DNA of 64,000 nt from Austropuccinia psidii (Eukaryota; Basidiomycota; Pucciniomycetes; Pucciniales; Sphaerophragmiaceae), in NCBI GenBank assembly GCA_023105745.1, contig JALGQZ010000011.1, forward strand, positions 14,165,975 through 14,229,974, in the 5' to 3' direction. The notes under the pieces were generated by a model, which made no database searches, had not been told where the DNA came from, and worked only from the letters and a program-made list of their open reading frames with translations. Of this stretch, positions 35,642 through 48,361 are shown one piece after another; positions within the stretch are counted from its first letter, which is position 1, and each line of letters starts with the position of its first letter. A program made the position numbers and the translations under genes.

Positions 35642-37489
35642 ATGACTACCAGAAGAGGTTCCCAATACTCCATCCAATCAGATGGAGCTGGACTCAGAGG
35701 TAGAATTGATCCCTCAAAAGGGAAAAGAAAGGGCAATATCCCCAGTGGAACAGAATCCACACAAGGAAGTGCCTTATCCCAAAGGCAAGTCCCAGAAATG
35801 CCCATGATATCTGAGCCTGAATTGGAACTAAGTATGAGTAACTCAAATAGGTACAAATCACATTCAGAGGGCTCAAATAGACATCTACATGAGCCAGTAC
35901 AAGCAGTATTACACAGTATACAAGGACAAAGACTGGGAAATTCTGCCTCAAATACACCAAGGAGTGATGAACTCCTGGCACATCCTGAAAAAGTTCCTCA
36001 AAGAGGAGGAGATAGTGAAATACTCCAATGGATGGAATCCACTGTCATCCAAACCTCAAATCAAAAAAATCAAGGATTATCATGCCAAAAAGAGGGAGGC
36101 AACCAAGGAAGAAGCGCCAGTAGCCTCTACCAGCAAGCCTCAAGCCAACCCACTTCCCCAAGAAGGGAAGAAGAACAAGAAAAAGCATTGGAGGAAACCA
36201 TATTCCCCAAGTTACAGAATCCCAAGAATCCAAAAGGATGCCATGGACAATGTTTTCAACATGGCCAGAACCTTGATGGAATTCAAGGACAAGTAAGAGC
36301 AAAGAATGAGACAACCTCATTTCCCAAAGAAATAACCTTGTCCAAAGATGTTGTAAATACTTTAACAGAAATTAAAAATAGTATATTACCTCTAAAAGAA
36401 ATTAAAGATAGTTTATTATCACTACAAGAAATAAATAACAATTTATCTTCTTTAACAAAAATTGTTGTGCAAAACAACAAAGAAATTGACAACATTAAGT
36501 TTATTGTTGAAAATAATAAACCAAAAAATTTAATTGACAATACTCAAAAATTAATACAAGGACAACAAGAATTGTATAAATACATAAAAGATATCAAAGA
36601 CAAGACTTTGACAATCAATTATGATGTGAGTATTGACAATCTTACAGAAAAATTAAATAAATTAAGTATTTCTGTAGAAAAATTTGAAGAAAAGACTTCA
36701 TCACACCAAAAATTACTTTTGGACCATGTGGAAAAAAGTGATGAAGCAAGAATGCATCTGAAAGATGATATTCAAAGTGAAATAAGGCTTATTACAGAAA
36801 AAATGGATAAAATTAATGAGGCTAATTTAAATATGCTGAAGTTATCAACACCATTTTCTCATATAAGAAGCCCTGTTAAAACAAAAGAGGAATTGTCAAA
36901 TCCTTCCATAACAGACTTGAGTCACCAAGACAATAACCAAGTCTTAATAAAAGAAGCACCTCAATTGAAGGAATGGCCAACATTCACAGGAGAAGGTGAA
37001 TATGACCACATGTCATTTATTAAAACCATTGACATGTTACAAGAAGACTATGCCATACCAGATGAATTAATCACTGCAGGATTACATTCATTCTTTGAGA
37101 AATCTGCAAAAAGATGGTATTATGGCATAAGACAAACAAATGGTAAAAATACCTGGTCTTGGTGGAAACAAGAAATAATCACCAAGTGGGCAAATGATGC
37201 CTGGAGGTATAAGATAGAAAATGCATTTGAAAACTCTTTCTTTGACCCAGAGAAAGATAAACCTTTAACTTGGTTTTTAAAACAAGTTGAAAGGCTTAAT
37301 GCACTGTACCCAGAAATGTCACAGAAGATGGTTCATATGAAAATACTTAAAAAATGTGGAGGGGAACTAGAACATGCCCTAAGAAGCAGGTGTATAGAAC
37401 CATGCTCCACAGAAGAGTATATAAATGCACTAGAAGATATAGTGACAAGAACAAAAATTGGCAGGACTTGGAAAAAAATTGGACATTAA
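35642..37489 (+). CDS. gag: Element F Gag, frame carrying the capsid domain
   Basis: ATG at 35642 opens 615 codons: a polar, glutamine- and serine-rich head (about 1-210), a coiled-coil-like middle with repeating NTLTEIKNS / LKEIKDS / LQEINNN units (about 225-420), and a capsid-like domain from LKEWPTFTGEGEYDHMSF to GGELEHALRSR (about 445-600). The frame ends just after A7 at 37472-37478; one A fewer would join it to the zinc-knuckle frame at 37458. A conserved N-terminal domain lies in another frame across 35889-36296, so the head of this protein may not be the authentic one. Confidence 0.75.
   Translation: MTTRRGSQYSIQSDGAGLRGRIDPSKGKRKGNIPSGTESTQGSALSQRQVPEMPMISEPELELSMSNSNRYKSHSEGSNRHLHEPVQAVLHSIQGQRLGNSASNTPRSDELLAHPEKVPQRGGDSEILQWMESTVIQTSNQKNQGLSCQKEGGNQGRSASSLYQQASSQPTSPRREEEQEKALEETIFPKLQNPKNPKGCHGQCFQHGQNLDGIQGQVRAKNETTSFPKEITLSKDVVNTLTEIKNSILPLKEIKDSLLSLQEINNNLSSLTKIVVQNNKEIDNIKFIVENNKPKNLIDNTQKLIQGQQELYKYIKDIKDKTLTINYDVSIDNLTEKLNKLSISVEKFEEKTSSHQKLLLDHVEKSDEARMHLKDDIQSEIRLITEKMDKINEANLNMLKLSTPFSHIRSPVKTKEELSNPSITDLSHQDNNQVLIKEAPQLKEWPTFTGEGEYDHMSFIKTIDMLQEDYAIPDELITAGLHSFFEKSAKRWYYGIRQTNGKNTWSWWKQEIITKWANDAWRYKIENAFENSFFDPEKDKPLTWFLKQVERLNALYPEMSQKMVHMKILKKCGGELEHALRSRCIEPCSTEEYINALEDIVTRTKIGRTWKKIGH
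35889..36296 (+). CDS. Element F Gag N-terminal domain in the overlapping frame
   Basis: 135 codons from an ATG within a longer open frame: SQYKQYYTVYKDKDWEI, GVMNSWHILKKFL, GWNPLSSKP, SYRIPRIQKDAMDNVFNMARTLMEF. The same domain is clear in B (55876-56637) and C1 (46505-46780), including GYR.PK and VFNMARTLMEF. Conservation in three copies suggests that this is the true Gag head. It lies in the frame +1 to the capsid frame, so joining them needs a -1 shift or splicing. The relation is the same in F and B. Confidence 0.6.
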   Translation: MSQYKQYYTVYKDKDWEILPQIHQGVMNSWHILKKFLKEEEIVKYSNGWNPLSSKPQIKKIKDYHAKKREATKEEAPVASTSKPQANPLPQEGKKNKKKHWRKPYSPSYRIPRIQKDAMDNVFNMARTLMEFKDK

Positions 37490-40400
37490 AAGCCCAAATA
37501 AACCATTTATCAAAAAAGATAAGTCAAAACAATCCTTTAAGCCCAATACATCCAACAATAATGAGCAAAGAAAATACCATAAATGTGGAGGTATTGGACA
37601 CTTAGCCAATAATTGCCTTAAAAAAGCAAAGATTAATGAAATTGTGGAAACAGAAACCCACAATGACAAAGAAGAGGAATCTGACTCTGAAAAAGAGACA
37701 GAAGAGTCAGAAAGCTCTGAAAGTGATGAAATCAATATAATTAATGCACAAATTAATAATATTGATATAATTTATGAAGTACTGGATGTTAATTCAAACT
37801 TGCCACAAGTTGGAACATCTGACACAAATCTGACAAACATACAAGATGCCAAAATGTATAGAACCAAACCTGCAAGAGGAATGGGATATACAGCTGGAAA
37901 ATCAAGTATTAGTATTGTTATGGTTGATAACCAAGAAGGAAAGGTTAACTTGGATACAGGAGCATATTGCACTTGTGTTGGCAAAAGTTATTTAAAAACC
38001 ATTGTCCCAGACTGGCAAGAAAAACTTATGCCAATACAAGGTGTCTAATTTAGTAGTGCAAGTGAAAGCATGAAGCCCCTTGGAATAATTGATTTAACAC
38101 TAATTTTTCCTCATCCCTCACAATGTGTCAGAATTAAAGTAGAGTTTGTAGTAATGGACAACTGTACTAGTAAGCATTTCATACTTGGGAATGACTACTC
38201 ATCAATCTATGGTATAGATATCTCCAACCAAAAGGATAGATATTTTACCATAGGAGATAACAAAAGACAAAAGTTTGGATTCTTAAATAACAAAAAACAA
38301 ATCACAGTTATTAAGAATGAAGAAAAAATTCCAGAAAAGGAACTTTTTATATCTGAACAACTCAAAGAGGCAGAATTCAATCAAGAATTAACAGAAAAAA
38401 TGAAAGAAAAATTGATTGACCTCTTATTTAAGTATAAAAATGCCTTTGCAACTGACAAAGAGCCACTAGGTGCCATAATTGGACATGAAGTGGATATAAT
38501 TCTTAATGTAGAAAAACCTTACCCACCTTTATTAAGAAGACCTGCTTATCCAGCCAGTCCAAGAGCTAGAGAAGCCTTAGAGGTGCACATTAAAGAATTA
38601 ATGGACCTTGGAGTATTAAGAAAGGTTGGACATAATGAACAAGTAGAAGTTACTACACCTGTCATTATAACTTGGCATAATGGAAAATCAAGGATGGTAG
38701 GAGACTTCAGAGCCCTGAATACCTATACCATTCCAGACAGATATCCAATACCCAGAATCGACTAGACATTAACCCAATTGTCACAAGCTAAGTTCATCAC
38801 AGCTATGGATGCTCTTAAGGGTTTTCATCAAAATGTCTTAACAGACAATGCCAAGAAACTACTAAGAATAATAGTCCATTGTGGAATTTTTGAATACTTA
38901 AGAATGCCATTTGGAATAAAAAATGCACCTTCCCATTATCAAAGAATGATGAATACCATATTCCCTGAAGAATTATCAGAAGGATGGTTGATTATCTATA
39001 TTGATGATATCATAGTTTGCTCAGAAACTTGGGAAAATCACCTTACAAGACCAGAAAGGGTACTACAGAAATTAGTCCAAGTAAATATGAAAATTTCCTT
39101 GAAAAAATGTCATTTTGCATACAGTGAATTAAAGGCACTAGGACATGTAGTATATGGCCTTAGTCTAGGCATAGACAAAAATAAAGTAGCAGCAGTACTA
39201 CTTAAACCAATGCCTCAAACCAAAAAAGAAATGCAATCATTTCTAGGATTTGCTGGTTACTATAGACAGCATATAAAGAACTTTGCAAAGATTTCTAAAT
39301 CCTTGTATAAGCTATGTGACCAACAAACAGTCTATGAGATGACAGAAGAAAGAGTCAAGTCATATGAAGAATTGAAAAATTCCTTAACAAATGCCCCATT
39401 TCTTCTGATGCCATATTGGAAACTACCCTTAAAACTGTACATTGATGCTTGTGGAGAAGGACTAGGTGCTGCACTTCACCAAACACAAATTATCAATGAT
39501 AAACCAGTGGAAGGACCAATTTGTTTCATTTCAAGGCAGATAAAGCCAACAGAAGCAAGGTATGGAGCAAGCCAAATGGAATGCTTATGCCTAGTATGGG
39601 CTTTAGAAAAACTGCATTATTATTTGGATGGCACAGTATTTGATGTAATCACAGACTGTAATGCTGTGAAATCACTATTAAATATGAAGACTCCAAATAG
39701 ACATATGCTGAGATGGCAAATTGCTATCCAAGAATATAGAGGAAATATGACTATTGTTCATAAATCTGGAAATATTCATAAAAATGCAGATGGTCTTAGC
39801 AGATGGGCTCTAGCAAATACCCCTGACAATCCAGCATGGGTACCACAAGAAGAGCACCATATAGAAGGAATATGTGTTACAGACATTGGCACAGAATTCT
39901 TCAACCAAGTTAAAGAAAGCTATAAGACAGACAAAAATTGCCATATCTTAAGCCAACTTCTAATGAAATACTGCAAAGATCCATCACTTTCATCAAAACT
40001 AGATGAAATATGGAAAAAGGCATATGATGAAGGAAGATTTCACCTCCTTGATGGAATCCTTTACCATAGAACAAAACACACATGTGTTATGGCCTTAACA
40101 GATAGAACACTAATAAACACTATTTTACATGAGTGTCATGATAGTGTTGCATCTGGACATCTCTCAGAAGATAGGACACTAGAGAGGGTGAAAACCTGCT
40201 CTTGGTGGCCAAATTGGAAGAAAGATGTTGCAGAGTACTGCCAAACCTGTGACAGATGTCAAAAAGCCAACAGAGCCACAGGAAAGAAATTCGGAATGAT
40301 GATCCAAATCCAAGAACCAAAATCCCCATGGGAAATAGTTCATATGGATTGGGTAACAGCCTTACCTCCAGGAGGAGACAGGAGTTACAATGCATGTGTT

Positions 40401-41436
40401 AGTTGACAGGTACAGTAAAACTCCCATGTTCTTACCATGTCATAAAGATGACACAGCTATGGATACAGCCATAATAATATGGAATAAAGTCATTAGCCAC
40501 ACAGGCTTATTCCAAAATATTATAAGTGACAGAGACCCAAAGTTCACTTCAGCATTATGGACAAATCTCCATAACTTGTTTGGGACAAAATTATCATTCT
40601 CAACAGCTTATCATCCTCAAACTGATGGTCTAGCAGAAAGAATGATACAGACCCTAGAGGATATGATCAGAAGATTCTGTGCTTATGGGCTAGAATTCAA
40701 AGATTCTGATGGTTTTACCCATGATTGGTGTACACTAATACCAGCACTTGAACTGGCATATAAGACATCAATCCATTCTTCTACTGGCAAAACACCAGCA
40801 ATGCTAGAGAAAGGTTGGAATCCAAGACTTCCTTATGATACCCTCAAAAAGGACTTAGTGGATATACATCCAACAGCAAGCAGTTTCAAGATAATGCTTG
40901 ACAAAGCAAGACACCATGCAAACAGATGCATGCAAGACTCTTTTAAATATGCAAAAGAAAGATGGGATAAAAGTCATAAGCCACCTGATTTCAAAATAGG
41001 AGACTTGGTTTTAGTATCAACCCTTAATTTCAATAACATAAAAGGCCCAAAGAAATTGAAAGATTCCTTTGCAGGACCATTTATGATAAAAGCACTCCAT
41101 GGACCCAATGCTGTGCAATTAGAACTCACAGGGGAACTAATGAACAAACACCCAACTTTCCCTGTGAGTCTAATAAAGCCTTACAGTTCAAGTGACAAGG
41201 AGTTATTTCCACTAAGAAATAAACCCCCACTTGAAATTCCACCCTTGGAAGAAGGAGAAGAAAAGAAAATAGTAAAAGTCCTTAAAGAAAGAAGGACAAG
41301 AAACAAAAAAGAAAGGGAATACCTTGTAAGGTATAGAAATTCAACTCAAGAAGATGAATGGCTACTTGAGAAAGATATAACAAATGCTGATAAACTACTA
41401 AGAAGGTTCAGACATGAAAGAAAGCCTGAAAAATAG
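37458..41436 (+). pseudogene. pol: Element F zinc knuckle and Pol, nearly intact
   Basis: In order: knuckle YHKCGGIGHLANNC (about 37568-37610), whose first cysteine is tyrosine; protease with LDTGA (37950-37964); reverse transcriptase with YIDD (38997-39008); RNase H with [14 protein letters not shown] (about 39436); integrase with HHCC (about 40130-40262) and the catalytic aspartates and glutamate in VHMDW, SDRDPK and TDGLAERM; a GPF module; and a C-terminal chromodomain-like stretch (IVKVLKERR...EYLVRYRN...DEWL). Breaks: TAA at 38046-38048, TAG at 38763-38765, frameshift near 40395. All catalytic motifs in RT and integrase look intact. Confidence 0.9.
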
Positions 41437-41554
41437 AAAAGTTAAGCATTATTGAGCTTCAAGACTAACAAAGTCTAATGAAGAGGTAGGACAGTGGATG
41501 ATACCCTAATCACACATATCAGATTGTGGTACAATCTTTTTTGGTGGTAGGGAA
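41437..41554 (+). other. Element F 3' tail and polypurine tract
   Basis: A short untranslated tail ends in GGTGGTAGGGAA (41543-41554) directly before the 3' LTR. Elements B and C2 have the matching GGGAGGGAA on the minus strand. It primes plus-strand DNA. Confidence 0.8.
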
Positions 41555-43559
41555 TGTGAGCCTTTGAGATATGACCACATACCCAATAAGGTCACAAAAA
41601 GACTCAGAACAATTATACCTTTAATATAATTATATTAAAATTACTTAGAATAATTATACATTAAGAATAATTACTTAAATATACAAAAAATACCATAAAT
41701 TGGTACAAAAATTGATTTAACTTAAAAACCAATGAATCAACATGTAAAATAAATTATACCATTGGATTCCCCATGGAAAAATACACATATACCATTTTTA
41801 TGGCATATCTGTAAAGTCAATATTTAAGGAATTATAAGGTATAATACCTTATAAAAATCATAAAACCTTATTTATCTCAATAACTAATGAATCAACATGT
41901 GAAATGAACTGTACCAGTGGATTCCCCATGAAAATCCACACATAAAACAATTAATAAGCTAATTTCCAATGTTAATACTTAAGGAATTATCCTGAATATA
42001 TGCACTTTTTTGGTCAACGCATATATTCAAGGATCATAGCTAATATCTTCTAAACTATACATGATAGAATGATGAACCAAAAATGAAGTTACCACGTAAT
42101 TACTGTAAAAACACAGATATGAACTTTATTTTACAAATTATATACAAGGTTAAAACCTATGATGAATTATTGATAAAAATCAACAGAGCTGTTGACCACT
42201 TTGTTGTGAAAGTGTTCCAAACTTAAAAAAAGTATACAGTTGGATTCTCCTAGTTCATTCGTGAAGAAGGATGTAGTTTTTATTATTAAATTCAGGGTAT
42301 AACCCCTGAAATCAAGGTTTGAAGTTTAAAATATTTAATTTTGACAGAAAAGATGAGTTACAAGAAAAATCATCAAAATGAGAGCTTTGATGATGCAATG
42401 AAAAGCTCTTGGCAGCATAATAAGGTTATGCCAGGCTATCAGAATTCACTCTCCGAATTGCTGTAGCGTGTAAATCTTAAAAGTTATTAAGGATCAAAGT
42501 TTGAGCTTAATTTGAGCAGTTATGATCACATACTGTAACCTTAATTTAAGTTTAACAGTCTTAAGAGTGATAAAATTGGTTAATAATATTAGTTTATGAT
42601 TAAAACTAATAAAATCCACGAAATTTGGGGTTCTGCCAAGACTCTGATGTCATCAAACTTAGAGTTATAGTGATAACTCTAAATAATGGTGTAATAATGA
42701 TGTAATATGGTTTGATCATGATGTAATCACCCTCAAACCTTAAAATATTGATCAATTCCAGTGGATATGATCAGTACACGTCTACTAGAAGCCTGTTGGA
42801 CTCTAGGAGAGAGGTATTTACTATAAATAGAGCTCTTTTTACTCTATTTACCCCTCAGACGCATCAAAAACATTAAATCAATTAAATAAAAGGTAATTTC
42901 TTTATTCTTTATATATAAAACTCTTATATTATTAAAAGACCAAAGACCATCTTAATATTAATCACTATTTTTACGTGATTAAATCAATTCTTTAATTGTT
43001 TTTGTCATAAATCTCTCTATAAACTCATTTCCACGTAAAATCAAGAAATTTAGTAATTTTCTTTATTTTTTATTGTAAATACAATTTGAAAAAGTTGTAT
43101 TATATTCTTTTTGCGTAAAATATCTCAAAATTATTATTTTAAGTGTTAAAAGTAGGTTATTTCATCTTATTATAATAATTTCTCTCTTATTATTACTCTT
43201 AATAATTCTTAATTAATATAAATAGTATTTATATTAATATATAACTTTAATATTAGTAATATTATTGCTATTAATTGTTTTTTATTTATAAAAAAACAGT
43301 TTTTTACGCCTTTATTATTTGTTGGTAACAATAATAAAGAGCTTTATAATATATTAATTATTTTATATTAATATATTATTTATAATATTATAATTTCATA
43401 TAATATTAATTATATTATTATATTTTTACGCCATAATAATAATATTTCTTTATTATTATTATTATTTTAATCTTATTTATTTCAATTATAAGGACATTCA
43501 GAGTACAATAAGTAATAAATTAGTAATTTTTACTTATTGTTTCATAGTCAAACCTTACA
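41555..43559 (+). repeat. Element F 3' LTR (2,005 bp)
   Basis: Near-identical to 32886-34911, from TGTGAGCC to CTTACA, with a small deletion in the AT-rich part near 43430. Followed by the duplication AAAAT. Confidence 0.95.
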
Positions 43560-43828
43560 AAAATCCTTATAATTCAAAAAATTCATAAAAAATAAAAAGA
43601 ATTCATATTATAACTGAGGCTTGATTTTTCATTTCTCTTTTGAAAAAAAATGTTTTTTTTTACTTAATAAATTGGCTTTCTCATTAAATTTTAGTGTCTG
43701 GCAATGTGTCAAGACATGAAAATATTGAAACAGCTTCAACAGTAACCAGCATTATTCATGCAAGTACTGTTAATTCTTACCATAATAGTACAATTATTAT
43801 AGCTTAGAATAATCAGCCAGAGCCAATT
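43560..43828 (+). other. C1 leader resumed, with splice-acceptor-like site
   Basis: Continues C1 after element F. TAAATTTTAG|TGTCTGGC at 43692 is followed by a short frame (VSGNVSRHENIETAS...) that ends at a stop near 43806. It is interrupted by the solo D LTR at 43829. Confidence 0.6.
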
Positions 43829-46001
43829 TGTAAGGTTTGTCTATGAAACTCTTGATAATAGTAGCAAAATCAAGAGTACTATGACTGTCCTCAGTAGAAA
43901 TATATAATATAATAAAATATTATAACCACAAATTTAAATATAATTATTAAAAATAATTATATAGAAAAATAATTTTAATTATTATTATAAAAATATAATG
44001 ATAAAAAAAATATAATAATTATAATAAATTATAATTATTCTATTATTGTTATAGTCACTGACAGTTATAACAATAAGAAGTGTAAAGCTCTTAATGAGAC
44101 AATTACACGTGGAAAATATTAATATTAACCACTTATAAATAATATAAATATTATTTATAAAAGAGTTAAACACACACTGTGTAGAATTAATTCTTATAGA
44201 ATAAAAATTCTATATAAAAAAACTAATACTAGATAAAAAAAATATAGAACTTTTAGAGAAAAACTTACTTATAGTATTTATTTAATACAACAAGTCAAAC
44301 AACAGCAGTTATTATATTAAATAATAATTATAAGTTAGAAACACATCAAAAATCAATAATTTACATAATAACACAACTTTTTATCATAAAAATTAAGATT
44401 AATGAGTTTTTAAGAGGAATTTGTGGACTTTAAAGATATTTAAGCTGATTCAATTTTATATAATAAAATGTATTATTGGTGATTACAACAATAATCTAAA
44501 TTCTATGATTTCAATTCTTTGATTTTAATAAATAAAGAATAAAATAACTTGAGAATTATTTCAATAATAAGATTTTATATTTAATAAACCTTTACCTGTT
44601 TAAATTTCTAATATGATTGGATTGATGATGAATGATGGACAAAAACAGTGATGAAAAGACTCTTTTTATGTCTTCAGAGCAGCTCTCATGATTCATAATG
44701 GATATAGAGGGCGTTCTCAGGTCAAAACTGAAAAAAGATGCTTAAAATTAAAGTTCTTAACTTAAGGTAACTTAATTTTAATTCCAATTTAAAGTTAACA
44801 TGGTTATTCTTAACTCCATGTAGCTTTAATCCTCATTTAAACTAATTACTTTAATTGTTTAATATAAAGAAGCTTATTTATATTAAATTTCATCAGATGA
44901 AGAACTCAAAAATAGAGTTTAAAGCAGAAATCTCTTAAACTCAATTTTTAATTAATTTTTAAAGAAATTATAATTTTCTTTGAGCTTTAATTAAGAGAGT
45001 AAATTTCCAGGCTAATTACCCAGGAAATTTATTTATAAAAGATAATTAAAATTAAATGTATATGTAGATAATAATGAATTGTAAGCTGTGTGAAATTTTC
45101 AAGCAAATCCATTAAGAATTCTTTTTTTAATGAGTTTTTGAAGTTATTGCTATTTTTCCACGTAAAATAGCAATACACACCAAACCTTAAGTTTTGATAA
45201 GGTTTTAATGCTTGTAACCTTAAGGGTTTAAGCTTAATTAAGCTTTGACAGTTCTTAAAACATTGAATTCAAGCCTGCATATTGGGATTTACCCTCTTGG
45301 AAGCTTGAAATTCCTGTCTAATTTGGGATAAAACCAGTTTAAACTTTAATGTTGGATCAAAGTCTAATCTTAAAGTTTGAATAAGGTTGAAAATCCTCCA
45401 ATACAGGTGGACAACCTTAATTGAATCCTTGCAGATCCAAAAAGTTGGGTACCCCAGCTCTATTTGGTCTTTTTCCTTTGTCCCACCTTTTTGTGTGGAT
45501 TTTGCCCTTTTATTTATTTAAAGCAATACTATGGCCTTAAACCCTTTTAAATTGAGCTCATGCAGGATTTACATTCTGTATGGCAAATTGTTAGCCAATT
45601 CGGTAAATATACACCACACCTCAATTTTAACTAAAATTTTGGTAAGTTTGCATAAACCTTATGCAACTTTAAATTTAAGCTTATTTAAGCTTAAATTTAA
45701 ATTTTTTAAGAAAATGTTAAAAATGTTACATTAGTACTGTGAGATTCTTAAATCTTCTCATAACATAAGAAATAAATGTTTTTGGGTATAACACCTTATG
45801 GATGTACCCTAGGTTATTTTTGGTGTAGAATCCAAAAATGACATAATATTTATAACTTTGTCTATCCAAAAAAAAGTTATACCTATTTTTTGTTATTTTT
45901 TATTTTAAACTCAATTCAAAAGTCTGTTGAAGACAATTTTAACTGTGTATAATGTTATTTGTGGCCTTGTGGGTATGTTATACATACCTCACAGGCTCAC
46001 A
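43829..46001 (-). repeat. Solo D-family LTR (2,173 bp) with target duplication CAATT
   Basis: Starts TGTAAGGTTTGTC and ends CAGGCTCACA (the reverse of TGTGAGCC...CTTACA). CAATT stands at 43824-43828 and again at 46002-46006. No body sequence or second LTR is present, so it is the product of recombination between the two LTRs of an inserted element. It lies in C1 just ahead of gag. Confidence 0.9.
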
Positions 46002-46119
46002 CAATTTATTCTGAATTAATCAACTTGGATATAACTAATACTCTTCAGAAAGCAAAGAATTTGGCCAATAGTAATTTTTGACATAAAATTACTATTTTTA
46101 AGCTTTTTTGATCATAAAA
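46002..46119 (+). other. C1 leader, final part before gag
   Basis: Short AT-rich leader between the CAATT duplication and the gag ATG. It resumes the sequence that stopped at 43828. Confidence 0.6.
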
Positions 46120-48300
46120 ATGCCTTCAACCAGACCAGGAGCAAGCTATAACCCCTCAAACAGTGCCCAGAATGGTCATAGACGTGATTATGGCAGAAGC
46201 CAATCAGTTAAAGAAGGAAAAGGGTCAGTTGATGACTCCCAAAGTAATAAATTAGTTCATTCCAAAGCTGATAATACTGTTTTACCTTCAAGGAGAGCTG
46301 AAAACACCACAAGAAGCCTCAGTGGATATATACAAAGCCAGCCAGAAGGCCTACAACAATGCATTGCAGCACAAAGAGTACCAGATCCTTGCAGGTCTGT
46401 GGAAAAACCGCATGAATTCTTACCTGGCTGTGAGAAAATTACTGGGCCATCCCAATACTTGCAAGTTACTCAATGGATGGCATTCATTGATGTAAAAGAA
46501 AAACATGATGCTCTTAACAGCAGAATGGAGGGAAAACAACCCTCCTCCACCCAAGAAAGTGCCGAAAACAGCCCCAGTAGCCAGAAGCAGCAATTCCAAC
46601 ATGAAAAAGCAGCCACAAGCTCAGAAGGGCAGAGGCAAGGCACTGGCCACAAAACCTTACACCCAAGGATACAGAACCCCAAAGATTCAGCATGATGCCA
46701 TGGAAAATGTTTTTGAGAGGGCCAGCACATTGATGGAATTACGCAAAAAGGAGGAAGCCAGATTAAAATATCAGAAATGATTTCTGACATTTTTGATGCT
46801 AACCCAGAGTTGTATCAAGCTATAAATGATGTAAGAAGTCATATTTGAGATAAAATTCATCAATTTGTCACAATCTTAAGACAATTAACTCAAGTCTGAG
46901 CCAAATAAATGAGACACTTATGGGTTTTGAAGAAGCTTTAAGAACAATTAAAACTTCCAATAATTACAATTCATTTGGAAATAAGTTAAATGAACAATCT
47001 GCCATTATTGAATAATTGACAGAAAAATCTTCTAAATTCAATATTGATGACATAATTGAAACAAGAATGAAACAATCCATAAATATTATCAAAGAAGATA
47101 ATAATAAAGTCCTTGATGATATTGAAAATTCATTTACTGAAGTAAAGACATATACAATTGCCTTGAAAAAGAGTTTTGACACCTCACAACAGGAAGTATC
47201 AAAATTAACAATGAAATTGAATCAAGTCACTTATGATAATACTAGACAGACATAATTATGGCAATAATTAACACATGAAGAAGATATTTATAAAATTGAA
47301 GTGATAAATTTAATACTGAGTTTCCAAAATGAGTTCAGGAATTCTCAAAGGTGTAGCAGCAGTAAAATGAATGATATTCAACAATTACTGAACACCTTAC
47401 CAGGAATGTCTACACCTGTGAATCAGAATGAGGGCACAAGAAGCCCTAATCCACAAGTATTGGAAGTTGAAAACTCACAATTAAAAAAAGAACTTTCCAC
47501 TTATTTTCATAACTTGGAACCATCAAAGGGCCAAGCACTCTTGAAAGAAGGACCAAAACTTAAAGAATGGCCTCATTTCAGTGGTGAAGGAGAATATGAC
47601 CACATGGAATTCATCATAGGTATTGACATTATGAAAGAAGATTTTTAATTACCAGAAAGATTGGTAACTGAAAGATTTAACACCTTGTTTTTCAGATCAC
47701 CCCACATTTGGTATATCAAATTAAGACAAGCACATGGACACCAAAGTTGGACTTGGTGGAAAAACCAAACAATCAATAAATGGGCCAATGATTCTTGGAG
47801 ATTGAAAGTTGAAACAGACTTTGAATCTTCAAAATTTAATGCTGATACAGACAAAGCTTTACCATGGTTTTGCCAACAAAAAGACAGATTAACAGCATTA
47901 TATCCTGACATGTCAGAATTTATGATTCACAGAAAAATTCAAAGACAATGTGGAGGTGAATTAGAGAGTGCTCTCAAAAGCAGAACTACTGAGCAATATT
48001 CAGAAGAAGATATTATTAATATATAAGAAGAAGTAACCACCAGAACCAGAATTTGTTCTAGTAGGATGAATCTCAAAATAAGGCTTAATACACCTTGGAA
48101 AGACTCTGTGGACAAAAATCCCAAAGAAAATTCTAATAATATGAAGTAAAAATCTGCAGATATAATCAGGAAGTGCTGTATTTGCCAAAGCACCACACAT
48201 TTAGCTAATTCATGCCCCAGGAAGGGAAAAATCAATGAAATTGACATTTAAATAGAACCTGATTTTGAAAAAGATGTTGATGTAGAAAATTCAGATTATA
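46120..48300 (+). pseudogene. gag: C1 gag, decayed
   Basis: ATG at 46120 (MPSTRPGASYN). The conserved N-terminal domain shows as YTQGYRTPKIQHDAMENVF...STLMEL (46640-46750) in another frame. Then come a coiled-coil-like part (47016-47255), a capsid domain with LKEWPHFSGEGEYDHMEF (about 47560-47610) and WIKLRQAHG...WTWWKNQ (about 47700-47770), and a zinc knuckle CCICQSTTHLANSC (about 48174-48218). Stops at 47647, 48024 and others, plus frame changes, prevent expression. Confidence 0.8.
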
Positions 48301-48361
48301 AATTATAAATATTTTTTAAAATTTAAAAGATATAGAAAATATCAATTCCAATTTTGAGATT

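Larger units (their letters stand above)
32886..43559 (+). mobile_element. Element F: full-length Ty3/Gypsy chromovirus, least damaged
   Basis: LTRs at 32886-34911 and 41555-43559 flank a body of 6.6 kb with primer-binding site, leader, gag, pol and polypurine tract. The 5-bp duplication AAAAT frames it. The LTRs look nearly identical (scattered single-base changes and one AT-rich deletion of about 16 bp in the 3' copy), so it is the youngest insertion here. Coding damage is light: one extra A in an A-run, two nonsense codons and one frameshift. It lies inside the C1 leader. Confidence 0.95.

Noticed and set aside
37472..37478. Programmed -1 frameshift at A7 between gag and pol in element F
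   Set aside because: The downstream frame is +1 (or -2) relative to gag, not -1. One extra A in the run explains it more simply.
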